Shown here: in pieces, positions 30,933-39,517 of the stretch
Numbering within the stretch: the stretch's first letter is position 1
Layout: each line of letters begins with the position of its first letter
Source: an uncultured Ruminococcus sp.
GTDB lineage: Bacteria; Bacillota; Clostridia; Oscillospirales; Acutalibacteraceae
Direction of reading: 5' to 3'
Assembly (NCBI GenBank): GCA_904393835.1
Contig: CAJFNC010000016.1
Span: 1-40,106 of the forward strand
Length of the DNA: 40,106 nucleotides
Translations under genes and position numbers: made by a program
The notes under the pieces: generated by a model
What the model was told of the DNA's origin: nothing
Database searches by the model: none
Seen by the model: only the letters and a program-made list of their open reading frames with translations

Positions 30933-31457
30933 TTGGGCTTGGCAATTATAGCTGCCTTGGTTTGTCATGCAGGAACAATGACATATTCGCTTATTACATA
31001 TTGGTACGACCTTACTATATGCAAGTTTTTTGCATATACAGCAGTTACGCTAATGATATTACATATATTAACAAGCCTTTGTATTTTTTTCTTTTTTCAC
31101 GACGGCAGCAGCGCACATTATTTAAGTATGAACAAGCGTACAATTATTCAGCGCATAACTGCGATTTTGATGATAATTTTAGTGCACTTTCACATTTTTG
31201 CCTATTCTCATATGGCTACAGGCGAAACACTCTCGCAGGGTCAGGCGATATTCAGATGCTTCACGGAATGTATCTTTATTATTTCGGCATTTGTACATAC
31301 CTCCGTGTCATTCAGCAAAGCGTTAACCACCTTGGGGGTAATAAACTCATCAAAAGCTGCGAAAATTATTGACAAGGTGGTATATACCGTATGCACAGTC
31401 GCCGCATTGGCAGCGCTTTATGCAGTACTACGGTTTTTTGGAGGAGATATAATATGA
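30933..31457 (+). CDS. Succinate/fumarate:quinone oxidoreductase cytochrome b-like subunit
   Basis: About 175 residues with five transmembrane helices and histidines suited for heme (VCHAG, LMILHIL, VHFHIFAYSH, FVHTSVSFSK). It anchors the flavoprotein and iron-sulfur subunits encoded next (type B, single b subunit, order C-A-B). The start is unclear: TTG at 30933 lacks a ribosome site. The reading frame continues upstream to a FKKLKKINAI stretch placed 4 to 8 bases after AAGAGGTG, where the expected ATG appears as AAG (30906-30908). Confidence 0.7.
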   Translation: MGLAIIAALVCHAGTMTYSLITYWYDLTICKFFAYTAVTLMILHILTSLCIFFFFHDGSSAHYLSMNKRTIIQRITAILMIILVHFHIFAYSHMATGETLSQGQAIFRCFTECIFIISAFVHTSVSFSKALTTLGVINSSKAAKIIDKVVYTVCTVAALAALYAVLRFFGGDII

Positions 31458-33082
31458 AGCGGGTGTTAATTATCGGCAGCGGAATTTCTGGATTGACATG
31501 CGCTATTGAAACAGCTAAAAACGGCGACAATGCAATATTGGTATCTCCCTACCCTTCTGAGCGTTCACAATCAGTTTTGGCTGCAGGTGGGATAAACGCC
31601 GTTTTACCGAATTGCGATGCAGAAGACAGCGTTGCTTTGCATATAAAAGAAACAATAAACATCGGCTGTAAAATTGCAGGAAATAAAACGGTTACGGCGC
31701 TTTGCAAGGACGCTCCGAAAATTATAAAATGGCTCGAAAGCATTGGCGTGGTATTTACAAGAGATTCAAACGGGAATGTTGCAAGAAGGGCATTCGGCGG
31801 ACTGTCTCGAAAACGGACTATATACGCCGGAGCTTCCACAGGAAAGCAGATTGTTACAGCGCTGGTTCAAGAGGCTCGCAAATGGGAATGTAAGGGCAAT
31901 ATATATCGTATGCTCGGGCTGGTGTTTTATTCCGCTTTGATATGTGACGGTGTTTGCTACGGAGCGCTGTTTCACAGTGAAAAGTCAAAAAAACTGGTGC
32001 CGGTGTATGCCGATGCAGTAGTCTTTGCCACCGGAGGACAGAACAGAATATTCGGCAAGACCACAGGTTCAGTACTTTGCGACGGATACGCGGCAGGCAA
32101 ATTGTTTACACAAGGGGCAAAGCTCAAAAATCTTGAGTTTATACAATACCACCCCACTACCATCGAAACACCGCATAAACGTATGCTGATAACGGAAGGT
32201 GCGCGAGGCGACGGCGGACGACTTTATTATATGGATAAAGGTCAAAGAGTTTATTTTATGGAGGAAAAGTACGGAAAAACGGGTAATTTAATGTCACGTG
32301 ATATCGTATCTAAATGTGTCTATGACGCTCCGTCTCAGGTTTTTCTTGATATTTCCTTTCTCGGAAAGAAAAAGATAAAAGAGAACCTAAGTGAAGTATA
32401 TGACCTATGTAATGAATATTTAGGACTGGATGTTACAAAAGAGAGCATTCCTATCTCCCCGTCCGTGCATTTCTTTATGGGCGGGCTTGCGGTCGATATA
32501 CGACATCGCACAAATATCAAAAATATGTATGCTGTAGGAGAATGCGCATCCATTTACCACGGTGCTAATCGCTTGGGAGGAAACTCGCTTCTTGCAGCTA
32601 TAAACAGCGGTAAAGTTGCGGCAATGTCAATATCGGAAGAAGTAAGATCAGAAAACACTCCTGATTTTTCGGGATATATAAAAGATCAATGCGATATTAT
32701 AAAGCGGTATCTTGAATCAAAAAGCACTTTTTCTGCGGTATATATACAGAATAGTATTTCTCAAATTATGAACAAAAATCTCGGTATATTGCGCACAGGA
32801 GAAAATCTTATAAAAGGTATTGAAAGTATTGATTATTATTTATCAGAATGTAATAAGATTAAATTTGACAGCGAAAACTCGACGTATCAGGGGTACAGTC
32901 TGAGTGCAATGCTTACGCTTGCTCGAGCGATACTAAGCTGTGCCGAAAATCGAAAAGAAACAAGAGGGGCTCACATACGTTCAGATTATCCGCAAACCTT
33001 GGATATATATGAAAAATGTTCAATTATAAGCTATAACAGCGGAAAGTACGATATAACATACGAGAGCGAGGATGAGATATGA
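31454..33082 (+). CDS. Succinate dehydrogenase/fumarate reductase flavoprotein subunit
   Basis: 542 residues. FAD-binding GSGISGLTCA (residues 8-17), AAGGINAV, substrate-site HPTTIE and GARGDGGR, and the C-terminal GANRLGGNSLL are those of SdhA/FrdA. It overlaps both neighbours by 4 bases (ATGA), a tight operon. In covalent-FAD enzymes an R-S-H-[ST] motif carries the flavin; here the motif is R-S-Q39-S, so FAD is expected to be non-covalent. It interconverts succinate and fumarate at the inner face of the membrane. Aspartate-oxidase-like use is less likely because of the membrane and Fe-S partners. Confidence 0.88.
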   Translation: MKRVLIIGSGISGLTCAIETAKNGDNAILVSPYPSERSQSVLAAGGINAVLPNCDAEDSVALHIKETINIGCKIAGNKTVTALCKDAPKIIKWLESIGVVFTRDSNGNVARRAFGGLSRKRTIYAGASTGKQIVTALVQEARKWECKGNIYRMLGLVFYSALICDGVCYGALFHSEKSKKLVPVYADAVVFATGGQNRIFGKTTGSVLCDGYAAGKLFTQGAKLKNLEFIQYHPTTIETPHKRMLITEGARGDGGRLYYMDKGQRVYFMEEKYGKTGNLMSRDIVSKCVYDAPSQVFLDISFLGKKKIKENLSEVYDLCNEYLGLDVTKESIPISPSVHFFMGGLAVDIRHRTNIKNMYAVGECASIYHGANRLGGNSLLAAINSGKVAAMSISEEVRSENTPDFSGYIKDQCDIIKRYLESKSTFSAVYIQNSISQIMNKNLGILRTGENLIKGIESIDYYLSECNKIKFDSENSTYQGYSLSAMLTLARAILSCAENRKETRGAHIRSDYPQTLDIYEKCSIISYNSGKYDITYESEDEI

Positions 33083-33762
33083 TTATAACAATAAAACGCC
33101 AGCGGGATGCAACCTCGACCCCGTATTGGCAATCTTTTCGATGCGATACAAATCCAAATATGACCGTAAGCGCTTTGTTGGACAAATTGAACTATACCGA
33201 CGACCTTTATGATATAAACGGAAATGCAGCGCCCCGAATTCATTGGGAATGCAGCTGCTTGCAAAAGATGTGCGGAGCCTGCGCTATGGTAATAAACGGT
33301 ATTCCCGGGCTTGCCTGCGCAACCTTTCTTCGCAATATAAAAGAGGATAAACTAACATTGGAACCATTGTCAAAATTTCCTGTAGTAGCGGATTTGATTG
33401 TTGACCGCAGTATCATAGAAAATAATCTTCACAAGGCACAGGCGTATTTGGGAAAATATAGAAAACCGCGTATGAAAGATTTTCCTCAATTATACTCTGT
33501 TGCAAAGTGCCTGAAATGCGGTCTGTGTCTTGAAGTCTGTCCAAATTATATAAAAGGAGAAAATTTTTTCGGAGCATTTTTCGCAAACGATATGTATCTG
33601 CTTTCACAACAAAGCGCTGATCGCAATGATAAATTAAAAAAAGAGTATGCCAAACATTTTGCAAGCGGGTGCTCAAAGTCGCTTTCATGCGTTAATGTTT
33701 GCCCTATGGGTATCGACACTTTAGCTTCTATGGCAAAAATGAATCGTTTGGGTAAACGCTAA
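33079..33762 (+). CDS. Succinate dehydrogenase/fumarate reductase iron-sulfur subunit
   Basis: 227 residues. A [2Fe-2S] ferredoxin motif C-x4-C-x2-C-x11-C (CLQKMCGACAMVINGIPGLAC region), then CLKCGLCLEVCP and a later C-x5-C-x3-CP motif for the two further clusters. It passes electrons between FAD and the cytochrome b quinone site. Overlaps the flavoprotein gene by 4 bases. Confidence 0.92.
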   Translation: MIITIKRQRDATSTPYWQSFRCDTNPNMTVSALLDKLNYTDDLYDINGNAAPRIHWECSCLQKMCGACAMVINGIPGLACATFLRNIKEDKLTLEPLSKFPVVADLIVDRSIIENNLHKAQAYLGKYRKPRMKDFPQLYSVAKCLKCGLCLEVCPNYIKGENFFGAFFANDMYLLSQQSADRNDKLKKEYAKHFASGCSKSLSCVNVCPMGIDTLASMAKMNRLGKR

Positions 33763-33912
33763 AGCTATTTTGTTTACCGCAGGCGTGAACGGCGGTTTTG
33801 AAATCGACCTGAGAAATGGATTTTGCAGACTTAAAATTGTACGTTTTTTGTATGCTGTCATTTTTCTTGCCGTAAATAAAACTTCCAAACAGAGTAATCT
33901 TATCTTACATCA

Positions 33913-33952
33913 GTTTGAAGGTTTATTCAAACTTTGGGATAATCCCAATTTT
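33913..33952 (+). terminator. Twin hairpins, probable operon terminator
   Basis: GTTTGAA/TTCAAAC (33913-33932) is followed by TTGGG-ATAAT-CCCAA (33934-33948) and TTTT. About 150 bases after the iron-sulfur gene. The rest of 33763-34089 has no credible gene. Confidence 0.5.
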
Positions 33953-34039
33953 GTCTGCCGCCTAAAGAAAAAACAACGTTCTGTTACAAGAAATTTGGCT
34001 AACTATTGCCACTTCCTAACACAATTTGAAAACTTTATA

Positions 34040-34055
34040 AATCACAACCACCCGT
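34040..34055 (+). repeat. 16-base copy of the hairpin arm found at 39471
   Basis: aatcacaaccacccgt is identical to bases 39471-39486, the inner part of the long hairpin near the right end. It lies at the left edge of the conjugative-element relics, so the two copies bracket them. Confidence 0.6.
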
Positions 34056-34089
34056 CAATGAAGTGAAACCCAAATATTAGGCAAAAATA

Positions 34090-34902
34090 TTAGGCAAAAA
34101 ATATTAACTTGCGAGAGAATGAGTTCGGTATTGTACCGGGCTCATTTTCATTGCAGACCTTAAACTGTGTTATGTCTGTTGCGAACTTTTCAAAATGCTT
34201 GTATGCGTTCTGTTCAAGAATTATATTTAAGGGTTCTTCTGTATCAACAATATCTTCGCACTCGGTCCGCTCTACATTTGATGAGATCCTTAGATTTTCA
34301 TTTTTATGTTTTTTCTTACCGCTTGTTTTATCAAACTTATAGTCAACATCAGGTTGTTCAAAATACTGAGGATAGTATTCTTTGATTACGCTGTTAAAAA
34401 GCTCTATGCTGTTTGCATAGTGAACTTTACGATTGCCGTTTTGCTTGACTTCATACTTCTCCTCAAATTCAATCCCCCATTTGAAGAACAGTTTAAGTTT
34501 GACTTTCATCGAAAGAAAGCCTGTTTCATAACAACAAATGTTCCTTTGGGAAGTGATTTCAGTTCATCGGGAGTCATCAAAGGTCGTTCAATCATCTGCA
34601 AGTATTGTAACGGATCGTTCTTGCTCCTGCTTACAGAGCCACTCATAACGGTACGACCGTCAAGTGTTTTTGATAGCACTTCCGCACTTTTGCTGCTCGG
34701 AGCAAAGCCAGTTAAGATTGTAAGCTGTGGGCAGTGCCGCCCCTGAAAACCATTTTGCTTTGTGGTAGACGGGGATAAAGTTCATTATAAGATGAAACTG
34801 ATTATTAACTTTCTGATTTGTCAGAGCATGTAACTCTTGAATGATTTTAAACGCCGAAACAATATGTCTTTCTTCGGGTTCACAGAACTCTTCAACCAGC
34901 AA
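34090..34902 (-). pseudogene. VirD4/TraG-type coupling protein relic
   Basis: Read leftwards in three frames. 34902-34660 has FHLIM and NLNWLCSEQQ, resembling the Walker B region. A second frame (about 34705-34508) reads FAPSSKSAEVLSKTL, GRTVMSGSVSRSKNDP, MIERPLMTPDELKSLPKG and FVVMK. A third (from 34509) reads MKVKLKLFFKWGIEFEEKYE. In order these are the C-terminal half of a conjugation coupling ATPase of clostridial integrative elements. At least two frameshifts and the loss of the N-terminal half make it dead. Confidence 0.8.
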
Positions 34903-34929
34903 AATTGTAGCGGTGAGAAGTTCCTAGAA

Positions 34930-35348
34930 GCAAGCGTTCTGTCCGAATGAATTATAGTCCATTTCCGATAGTATAATTTTTGGGAAATGATTTTTGCGTA
35001 TTTTTCTGTTCTTGACTTGTAAACAAGCTGTTTAGGTTCGGCTTTGTATAAGTCCATATATTTTTTCACGAGATGCAGAAAATTATTTCTGTGTGAGCGT
35101 GTTAAATTACGCAAATCAATAACAGATTGCGAGCAGTCAAGCCATTCATACTCCGAGCCTGATTTCTTGACTTTCTCACCTTGACTGAATAAAAAATTAG
35201 CAAGGTCGGTTTGCCTTGCCTGTTCTCGCTGTTCTTTTGAAAAATGAATGTAGGTTGATATTTTATCAATTTCTTGTATATATTTTTCTTTTCTGCTGTA
35301 ATATCTTATAGTGGGTAGTTCTTCTCTTATCACCGTGACAGGTGGCAA
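34930..35348 (-). pseudogene. DUF3991-like mobilisation protein relic
   Basis: IREELPTIRYYSRKEKYIQE, FSKEQREQARQTDLANFLFS and SGSEYEWLD recall the N-terminus of DUF3991/Toprim-like proteins of conjugative elements. The remainder changes to unrelated-looking sequence and enters the coupling-protein relic in another frame. No start codon with a ribosome site is seen. A remnant joined by deletion. Confidence 0.55.
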
Positions 35349-35410
35349 CTGTCAGCGTTTGGGCGCAGTTATTCCTTGGCGCAATATTTTCTTATTAGCT
35401 CTCTGTGATA

Positions 35411-35439
35411 TTGATAAAAACAATCATTTATGATATATT
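35411..35439 (+). promoter_or_regulatory. Promoter of the first acetyltransferase gene
   Basis: TTGATA (35411-35416), 17-base spacer, TATATT (35434-35439). Confidence 0.7.
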
Positions 35440-35466
35440 TAAGAAAAAACTTTTTGAAGGTAGAAA

Positions 35467-35871
35467 ATGAAAATACGACTTGCCCGAACAAATGATTTAG
35501 AAATGCTATCTCTAAATGACAAACACATAAGCAAATGCGAATTAGAGAATCTTATTGGATTAAACAGAATATACATTATTGAGATAAACGGTAATTTTAT
35601 TGGTTGGCTCAGATATAATCTGTTTTGGGATAATACCCCGTTTATGAATATGCTTTATATTTCAGAAGGAAACAGAAACCGAGGTTTTGGTAAACTATTA
35701 GTTGAGCATTGGGAAAATGAAATGAGAGTTCTTGGCTATAATACCGTCATGACTTCAACATCATCAGATGAATATGCTCAGCATTTCTATATGAAGCTTG
35801 GTTATAAAGTCGTTGGTGGATTTACTCCCCATTGTGACTCTTTTGAAATTATATTATCAAAACAAATCTGA
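35467..35871 (+). CDS. GNAT-family N-acetyltransferase
   Basis: 134 residues. KIRLARTNDLEML start, MLYISEGNRNRGFGKLL with the acetyl-CoA loop (R-N-R-G-F-G), and a C-terminal HFYMKLGYKVVGGF. Substrate unknown; small-molecule or antibiotic acetylation is possible. AAGGTAGAAA lies before the ATG. It stands alone with its own promoter inside relics of a conjugative element. Confidence 0.88.
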   Translation: MKIRLARTNDLEMLSLNDKHISKCELENLIGLNRIYIIEINGNFIGWLRYNLFWDNTPFMNMLYISEGNRNRGFGKLLVEHWENEMRVLGYNTVMTSTSSDEYAQHFYMKLGYKVVGGFTPHCDSFEIILSKQI

Positions 35872-35873
35872 TT

Positions 35874-35960
35874 TTACATTTTCAAATCCTGAGCCTGCTT
35901 TTTATCATTTATCTTCTGTTGTAAATTTTTATCCGTCCTTTGTGCTTTCTGCTTTTCATA
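35874..35960 (-). pseudogene. C-terminal relic of a conjugative-element protein, copy 1
   Basis: Leftward frame YEKQKAQRTDKNLQQKINDK followed by QAQDLKM and a stop. It is about 80% identical in DNA to copy 2 at 36909-36998 and starts 2 bases after the acetyltransferase stop codon. Confidence 0.6.
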
Positions 35961-36008
35961 AACCCTTTTAGGGTGCAGTTCATCCTTGGCGGCAGGCTGA
36001 TTTTTTGA

Positions 36009-36037
36009 TAGACAATTTTATTTGTGTGTGATATGAT
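36009..36037 (+). promoter_or_regulatory. Promoter of the second acetyltransferase gene
   Basis: TAGACA (36009-36014), 17-base spacer, TATGAT (36032-36037). Confidence 0.7.
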
Positions 36038-36084
36038 AATTGTAAAATAACCGATTGATAAATCGGAAATTTTGGAGGAGAAGA

Positions 36085-36891
36085 ATGCAAATAATAAAGG
36101 TGCAACCTGAAAAATTTGATACTATAAAACGAATTACCCATAAAACGATTGCAGAAATTTATCCCCATTACTATCCAAGAGGTGTGGTTGATTTCTTTCT
36201 TGCACATCATAACAATGAAAATATTATGAAAGATATTCTCGCAGGAATTGTTTTTTTGATATTGGATGGAGAAGAAGCAATCGGTACAGTAACAATTAAA
36301 GAAAATGAAATATGCAGATTATTTGTGTTGCCTAAATATCAACATAAAGGATTTGGTAGACAACTTCTGAATTTTGCAGAGAAAATGATTGCCGATAAAT
36401 ATACGGAAATATATTTGGATTCCTCTTTACCTGCGAAAAACACCTATCTGAAAAGAGGATATGTATCTATTGAAACGCATAAGATTGTCACTGTAAACGG
36501 AGATATCCTTTGCTATGATTTGATGAAGAAATATAGTAATTATAAAAATTGCAAGATTAATTATGATGGAAAGAATTTTGTTCCAAAGAGGAATACTGAA
36601 AACGGAGAAGTAGATGGACAAACCGTATTTCATTATCATCAAAAAGAAAATACCATTTGGGCTGAATATTTTGGTGGTGAGATTAAACAAGGATTTCTGA
36701 TTGGAATGGTTGATGATAACGGGAATTTGGCATTTACATATCTACATCTTAACGACTCCAATCAATTTAGATTAGGAAAATGCAATAGTATTCCCGTATT
36801 TTTGGAAAATGGTAAAATAGAAATGCATGAAGAGTGGCAGTGGCTGAATGGGGACAAATCAAAAGGTACATCATTGATTGTAGAAGTATAA
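36085..36891 (+). CDS. Two-domain GNAT acetyltransferase
   Basis: 268 residues. Residues 1-150 are a GNAT domain (RLFVLPKYQHKGFGRQLLNFA, with Q-x-x-G-x-G). Residues about 160-268 (YDGKNFVPKRNTENGEVDGQ, EEWQWLNGDKSKG) are a separate beta domain that also exists alone and is often labelled, without much proof, as N-acetylglutamate synthase-like. The ATG at 36085 follows GGAGGAGAAGA. Substrate unknown. Confidence 0.83.
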   Translation: MQIIKVQPEKFDTIKRITHKTIAEIYPHYYPRGVVDFFLAHHNNENIMKDILAGIVFLILDGEEAIGTVTIKENEICRLFVLPKYQHKGFGRQLLNFAEKMIADKYTEIYLDSSLPAKNTYLKRGYVSIETHKIVTVNGDILCYDLMKKYSNYKNCKINYDGKNFVPKRNTENGEVDGQTVFHYHQKENTIWAEYFGGEIKQGFLIGMVDDNGNLAFTYLHLNDSNQFRLGKCNSIPVFLENGKIEMHEEWQWLNGDKSKGTSLIVEV

Positions 36892-36908
36892 ATTTCAGTG
36901 TATCAAAC

Positions 36909-36998
36909 TTACATTTTTAATCCCTGCGCCTGCGTTTTATCCTGAATCTTCTGCTGAAGCTTTTTACCCGTCCTCTGTACTTTCTGTTTTTCTTCAAA
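36909..36998 (-). pseudogene. C-terminal relic of a conjugative-element protein, copy 2
   Basis: Leftward frame FEEKQKVQRTGKKLQQKIQD followed by KTQAQGLKM and a stop. It lies 17 bases after the second acetyltransferase gene. It has the same ending as copy 1. Confidence 0.6.
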
Positions 36999-37058
36999 GC
37001 GGAGTTGATTTTTGAAATCAATTTAGCGTGTCTTGCAGACTTTTGAATTAAAGCCTGA

Positions 37059-37283
37059 TTAGTGATTGCAAGGCTCAGCTGAAATGTTTTCTTGTATAGA
37101 TTGATTGAAATTGTCAGTGTCAATATACATAATGCCGTTAAAAACTGACACAACAGCAATAATCGGCATAACCACAATTATGATTATGCCGAGAATTATA
37201 CCGCCTATAGTTTTCAAAACTTTTTTGTCTGTAAGAAGAGCAACTGCTATTTTCTTCAGTGCCGCACCTATGGTAGCACTCAC
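37059..37283 (-). pseudogene. N-terminal relic of a conjugation cell-wall hydrolase
   Basis: GTG at 37283 behind GGAGGTGATTTT gives SATIGAALKKIAVALLTDKK, then a transmembrane helix (GIILGIIIIVVMPIIAVVSVF). This is the typical signal-anchor start of VirB1-like/CHAP hydrolases in clostridial integrative elements. The frame stops after about 74 residues, without the catalytic domain. Confidence 0.65.
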
Positions 37284-37302
37284 AAAATCACCTCCGTAAT
37301 GC

Positions 37303-37347
37303 AAAAAGTCCGATTGAAATTCATTTAAGAAAATCAATCGGATTTTT
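37303..37347. terminator. Bidirectional terminator
   Basis: TCCGATTGA/TCAATCGGA (37309-37317, 37334-37342) with AAAAA before and TTTTT after. It should end the leftward azoreductase transcript. Confidence 0.8.
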
Positions 37348-37367
37348 CAAATTTGTACTAAAAGAAT

Positions 37368-37931
37368 TCATGTAAATAATTTATCTATTTCTCTTTTTGC
37401 TTCAGACATTATTTTAGATACATCACTTCCATAGATATCAAGATTTTCAGCCTTTACAAGTAAAACCTCATCTATTCCAAACATTTCCTGTGCCAAAGCT
37501 TTGACATAACCATATCCGTAAGCATCATCGGCAATCGTTCCGCCTGCTGTTGTAACATAATACAGTTTTTTTGCTTTGCACATACTTACGGTTATGCCTT
37601 CTTCTGAATAAGAAAAAGTAAGACCGACAACACAGATACTTTCGAGATAAGCTTTTACAACTGACGGAAATGATAAATCCCAATAGGGTGCAACTAAAAT
37701 TATTTCGTCTGCCTTTGCAAACTGCTTGGCATAATTAAAATAGGGATTGCTGAAATCTCCTTTTTGACACGATTCATCTCTCATAGAAAGTGTTTTTAAA
37801 TTCATCGGTAGAATATTTTCTTCTGAAAGCCGTACATATTCAGAATCACATTTAATTTTCCCTGCAAGATAATCCGCAAGTTCTCTGGTTCTTGATTCAG
37901 GTCTGATCGCTCCGTCTATATATAAAAGCAT
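37368..37931 (-). CDS. Flavodoxin-fold NAD(P)H oxidoreductase (azoreductase-like)
   Basis: 187 residues. MLLYIDGAIRPESRTRELAD (FMN loop), APYWDLSFPSVVKAYLESI (flavin contact) and YYVTTAGG fit Flavodoxin_2 FMN-dependent quinone/azo reductases. It follows the polymerase gene by 24 bases and probably shares its transcript. Confidence 0.83.
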   Translation of the reverse strand: MLLYIDGAIRPESRTRELADYLAGKIKCDSEYVRLSEENILPMNLKTLSMRDESCQKGDFSNPYFNYAKQFAKADEIILVAPYWDLSFPSVVKAYLESICVVGLTFSYSEEGITVSMCKAKKLYYVTTAGGTIADDAYGYGYVKALAQEMFGIDEVLLVKAENLDIYGSDVSKIMSEAKREIDKLFT

Positions 37932-37955
37932 TTTTATTCTCCTCTTTTCTGTTTA

Positions 37956-39218
37956 TTAATTGTTCCCATTGTTGCTCTTCCTTTTATTTTCAAATTGAGC
38001 TTTGTGTTTTCTGTCAATTCTCGCTGTATTTTCAGAATTCAAACCTCTTGAAATAATTGCCGAGCCGAACCTGTTGCGTAGATTATCAACCGTCTTATCA
38101 ATCTTTCTCTCCTTGTCCTTGTTTTTATCTGAAGCAGAAAACAAAGACATTTGCTCGTTATCTTCTCTTGTAATGTCAGTCAAAGAAACGCCCATAAGAC
38201 GAAGCGGAGAATGTCCGTCCCACAGTTCATCAAACAAAGCCTTTGAAATACTGTATATCTCAGTTGTAATATCAGTAGCAATATTAAGGTGCCTTTGATG
38301 AGATTTGTTCTTGAAATCATTTGTTCTGATATTTACGGCAACGCAATAAGCTTTAGCACCGTCATCACGAATACGAAATGCAACACTGTCAGCAATGGAG
38401 AGCAGAACTTTATGTGCCTGTTCTCTTGTTGTGATATTATCCTCAAATGAGGTTTCTACGCTGTAGCCTTTAGCTTTAGGCGAAACATCAAGGACAGGTG
38501 ATTCGTCAATACCCTTGGAATAGTAATACAGCTGTTCTCCGAATTTGTTTCCGACAATGGACTGAATGTTTTGAAGGGAAAGCTTTGCTAATTCCCCTAT
38601 CGTTCTGACATAAGATTTTTCAAGTTTTACCGCTGTATTTTTTCCGACAGATATAAGTTTCCCAACAGGCAGTGTCCACATTTTATCGGAAATTTCATTA
38701 TCAAACAGAGTATGAACCTTATCGGGCTTTTCAAAGTCGCTTGCCATTTTAGCACACAATTTGTTAGAGCCTATGCCGACATTGACAGTAAAGCCAAGCT
38801 CACTTTTAATTCTGTCCTTGATTTCATATGCGACCTTTATCGGTTCGGGATATATTCTCTCCATACCCGACATATCAAGGAAACATTCATCAATTGAGAA
38901 TTGCTCAACAACAGGTGTGTAGCTTTTGCAGATTTGAATAAACGCTTTAGAACATTTATCATACAGCGAAAAATCGGGTTCGGCAATTACCAAGTCAGGA
39001 CATTTTTTTAAAGCCATAGAAATCGGTTCGCCTGTCCTGATATTGTATTTCTTCGCAGGAATGGATTTTGCAAGAACAATGCTCGTTCGCTTTTCGGGAT
39101 TGCCGCCTATGCAGGATGGAATCAAGCGTAAATCTTCTTTACCCTCAAGAACTCTTCGTGAGGCTTCCCACGACAGAAATGCACTGTTTACATCAATATG
39201 AAAAACGAGCCGTTTCAT
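37956..39218 (-). CDS. dinB: Y-family DNA polymerase (Pol IV/DinB type)
   Basis: 420 residues. Catalytic Asp9 (FHIDVNSAFL) and Asp110-Glu111 (SIDECFLD), thumb and little-finger domains, and a clamp-binding QMSLF near residue 350. Translesion polymerase acting at stalled forks. The tail after the clamp motif is basic. The start ATG has AAAGGGAATTTT before it. Confidence 0.93.
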   Translation of the reverse strand: MKRLVFHIDVNSAFLSWEASRRVLEGKEDLRLIPSCIGGNPEKRTSIVLAKSIPAKKYNIRTGEPISMALKKCPDLVIAEPDFSLYDKCSKAFIQICKSYTPVVEQFSIDECFLDMSGMERIYPEPIKVAYEIKDRIKSELGFTVNVGIGSNKLCAKMASDFEKPDKVHTLFDNEISDKMWTLPVGKLISVGKNTAVKLEKSYVRTIGELAKLSLQNIQSIVGNKFGEQLYYYSKGIDESPVLDVSPKAKGYSVETSFEDNITTREQAHKVLLSIADSVAFRIRDDGAKAYCVAVNIRTNDFKNKSHQRHLNIATDITTEIYSISKALFDELWDGHSPLRLMGVSLTDITREDNEQMSLFSASDKNKDKERKIDKTVDNLRNRFGSAIISRGLNSENTARIDRKHKAQFENKRKSNNGNN

Positions 39219-39246
39219 AAAATTCCCTTTCTATGGTTTTTATTTA

Positions 39247-39275
39247 ATAATAACACAAGGATTTTTCATTGTCCA
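39247..39275 (-). promoter_or_regulatory. Promoter of the polymerase gene
   Basis: On the minus strand TGGACA (39275-39270), 17-base spacer, TATTAT (39252-39247). No obvious LexA box was noticed. From 39276 to 39464 I see no gene. Confidence 0.7.
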
Positions 39276-39464
39276 TAAAAATTATCGACCGACCGCACTT
39301 TTGAAAATCTCAGCTTTATATACAGGAACCTGAACAAGAAGCAAATACCTTTCGCAATTCAGAGGAAACAGGGCGTACATAATGTTAAGTGTGGATGCTT
39401 TATTGCTCATCCAACTTACAGGAGTTTTGATTACTTTTCACTCCTCTTGAACATCAATCGCTCA

Positions 39465-39511
39465 TGAAACAATCACAACCACCCGTTTGACGGGTGGTTG
39501 TGATTGTTTCA
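39465..39511. repeat. Perfect 22-bp inverted repeat, 3-base loop
   Basis: Arms 39465-39486 and 39490-39511, loop TTG; core CCACCCGT/ACGGGTGG. Such hairpins occur at ends of IS200/IS605 elements and as terminators, but it lacks a T-run. The inner 16 bases occur again at 34040-34055. Confidence 0.85.
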
Positions 39512-39517
39512 GCAAGC

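Larger units (their letters stand above)
35361..35990 (+). repeat. 20-base direct repeat in front of each acetyltransferase gene
   Basis: 35361-35380 and 35971-35990 share 17 of 20 bases (ggg?gcagtt..tccttggc). Each lies 30-50 bases before the promoter of an acetyltransferase gene. Confidence 0.6.

Noticed and set aside
33770..34066. 98-codon plus-strand frame after the iron-sulfur gene
   Set aside because: Starts with TTG without a ribosome site and covers the terminator-like hairpins; no family resemblance.
36917..37177. 86-codon leftward frame ending in a run of Arg residues
   Set aside because: It overlaps the C-terminal relic in a different phase; the relic frame (EKQKVQRTGKKLQQ) matches its second copy, this one does not.
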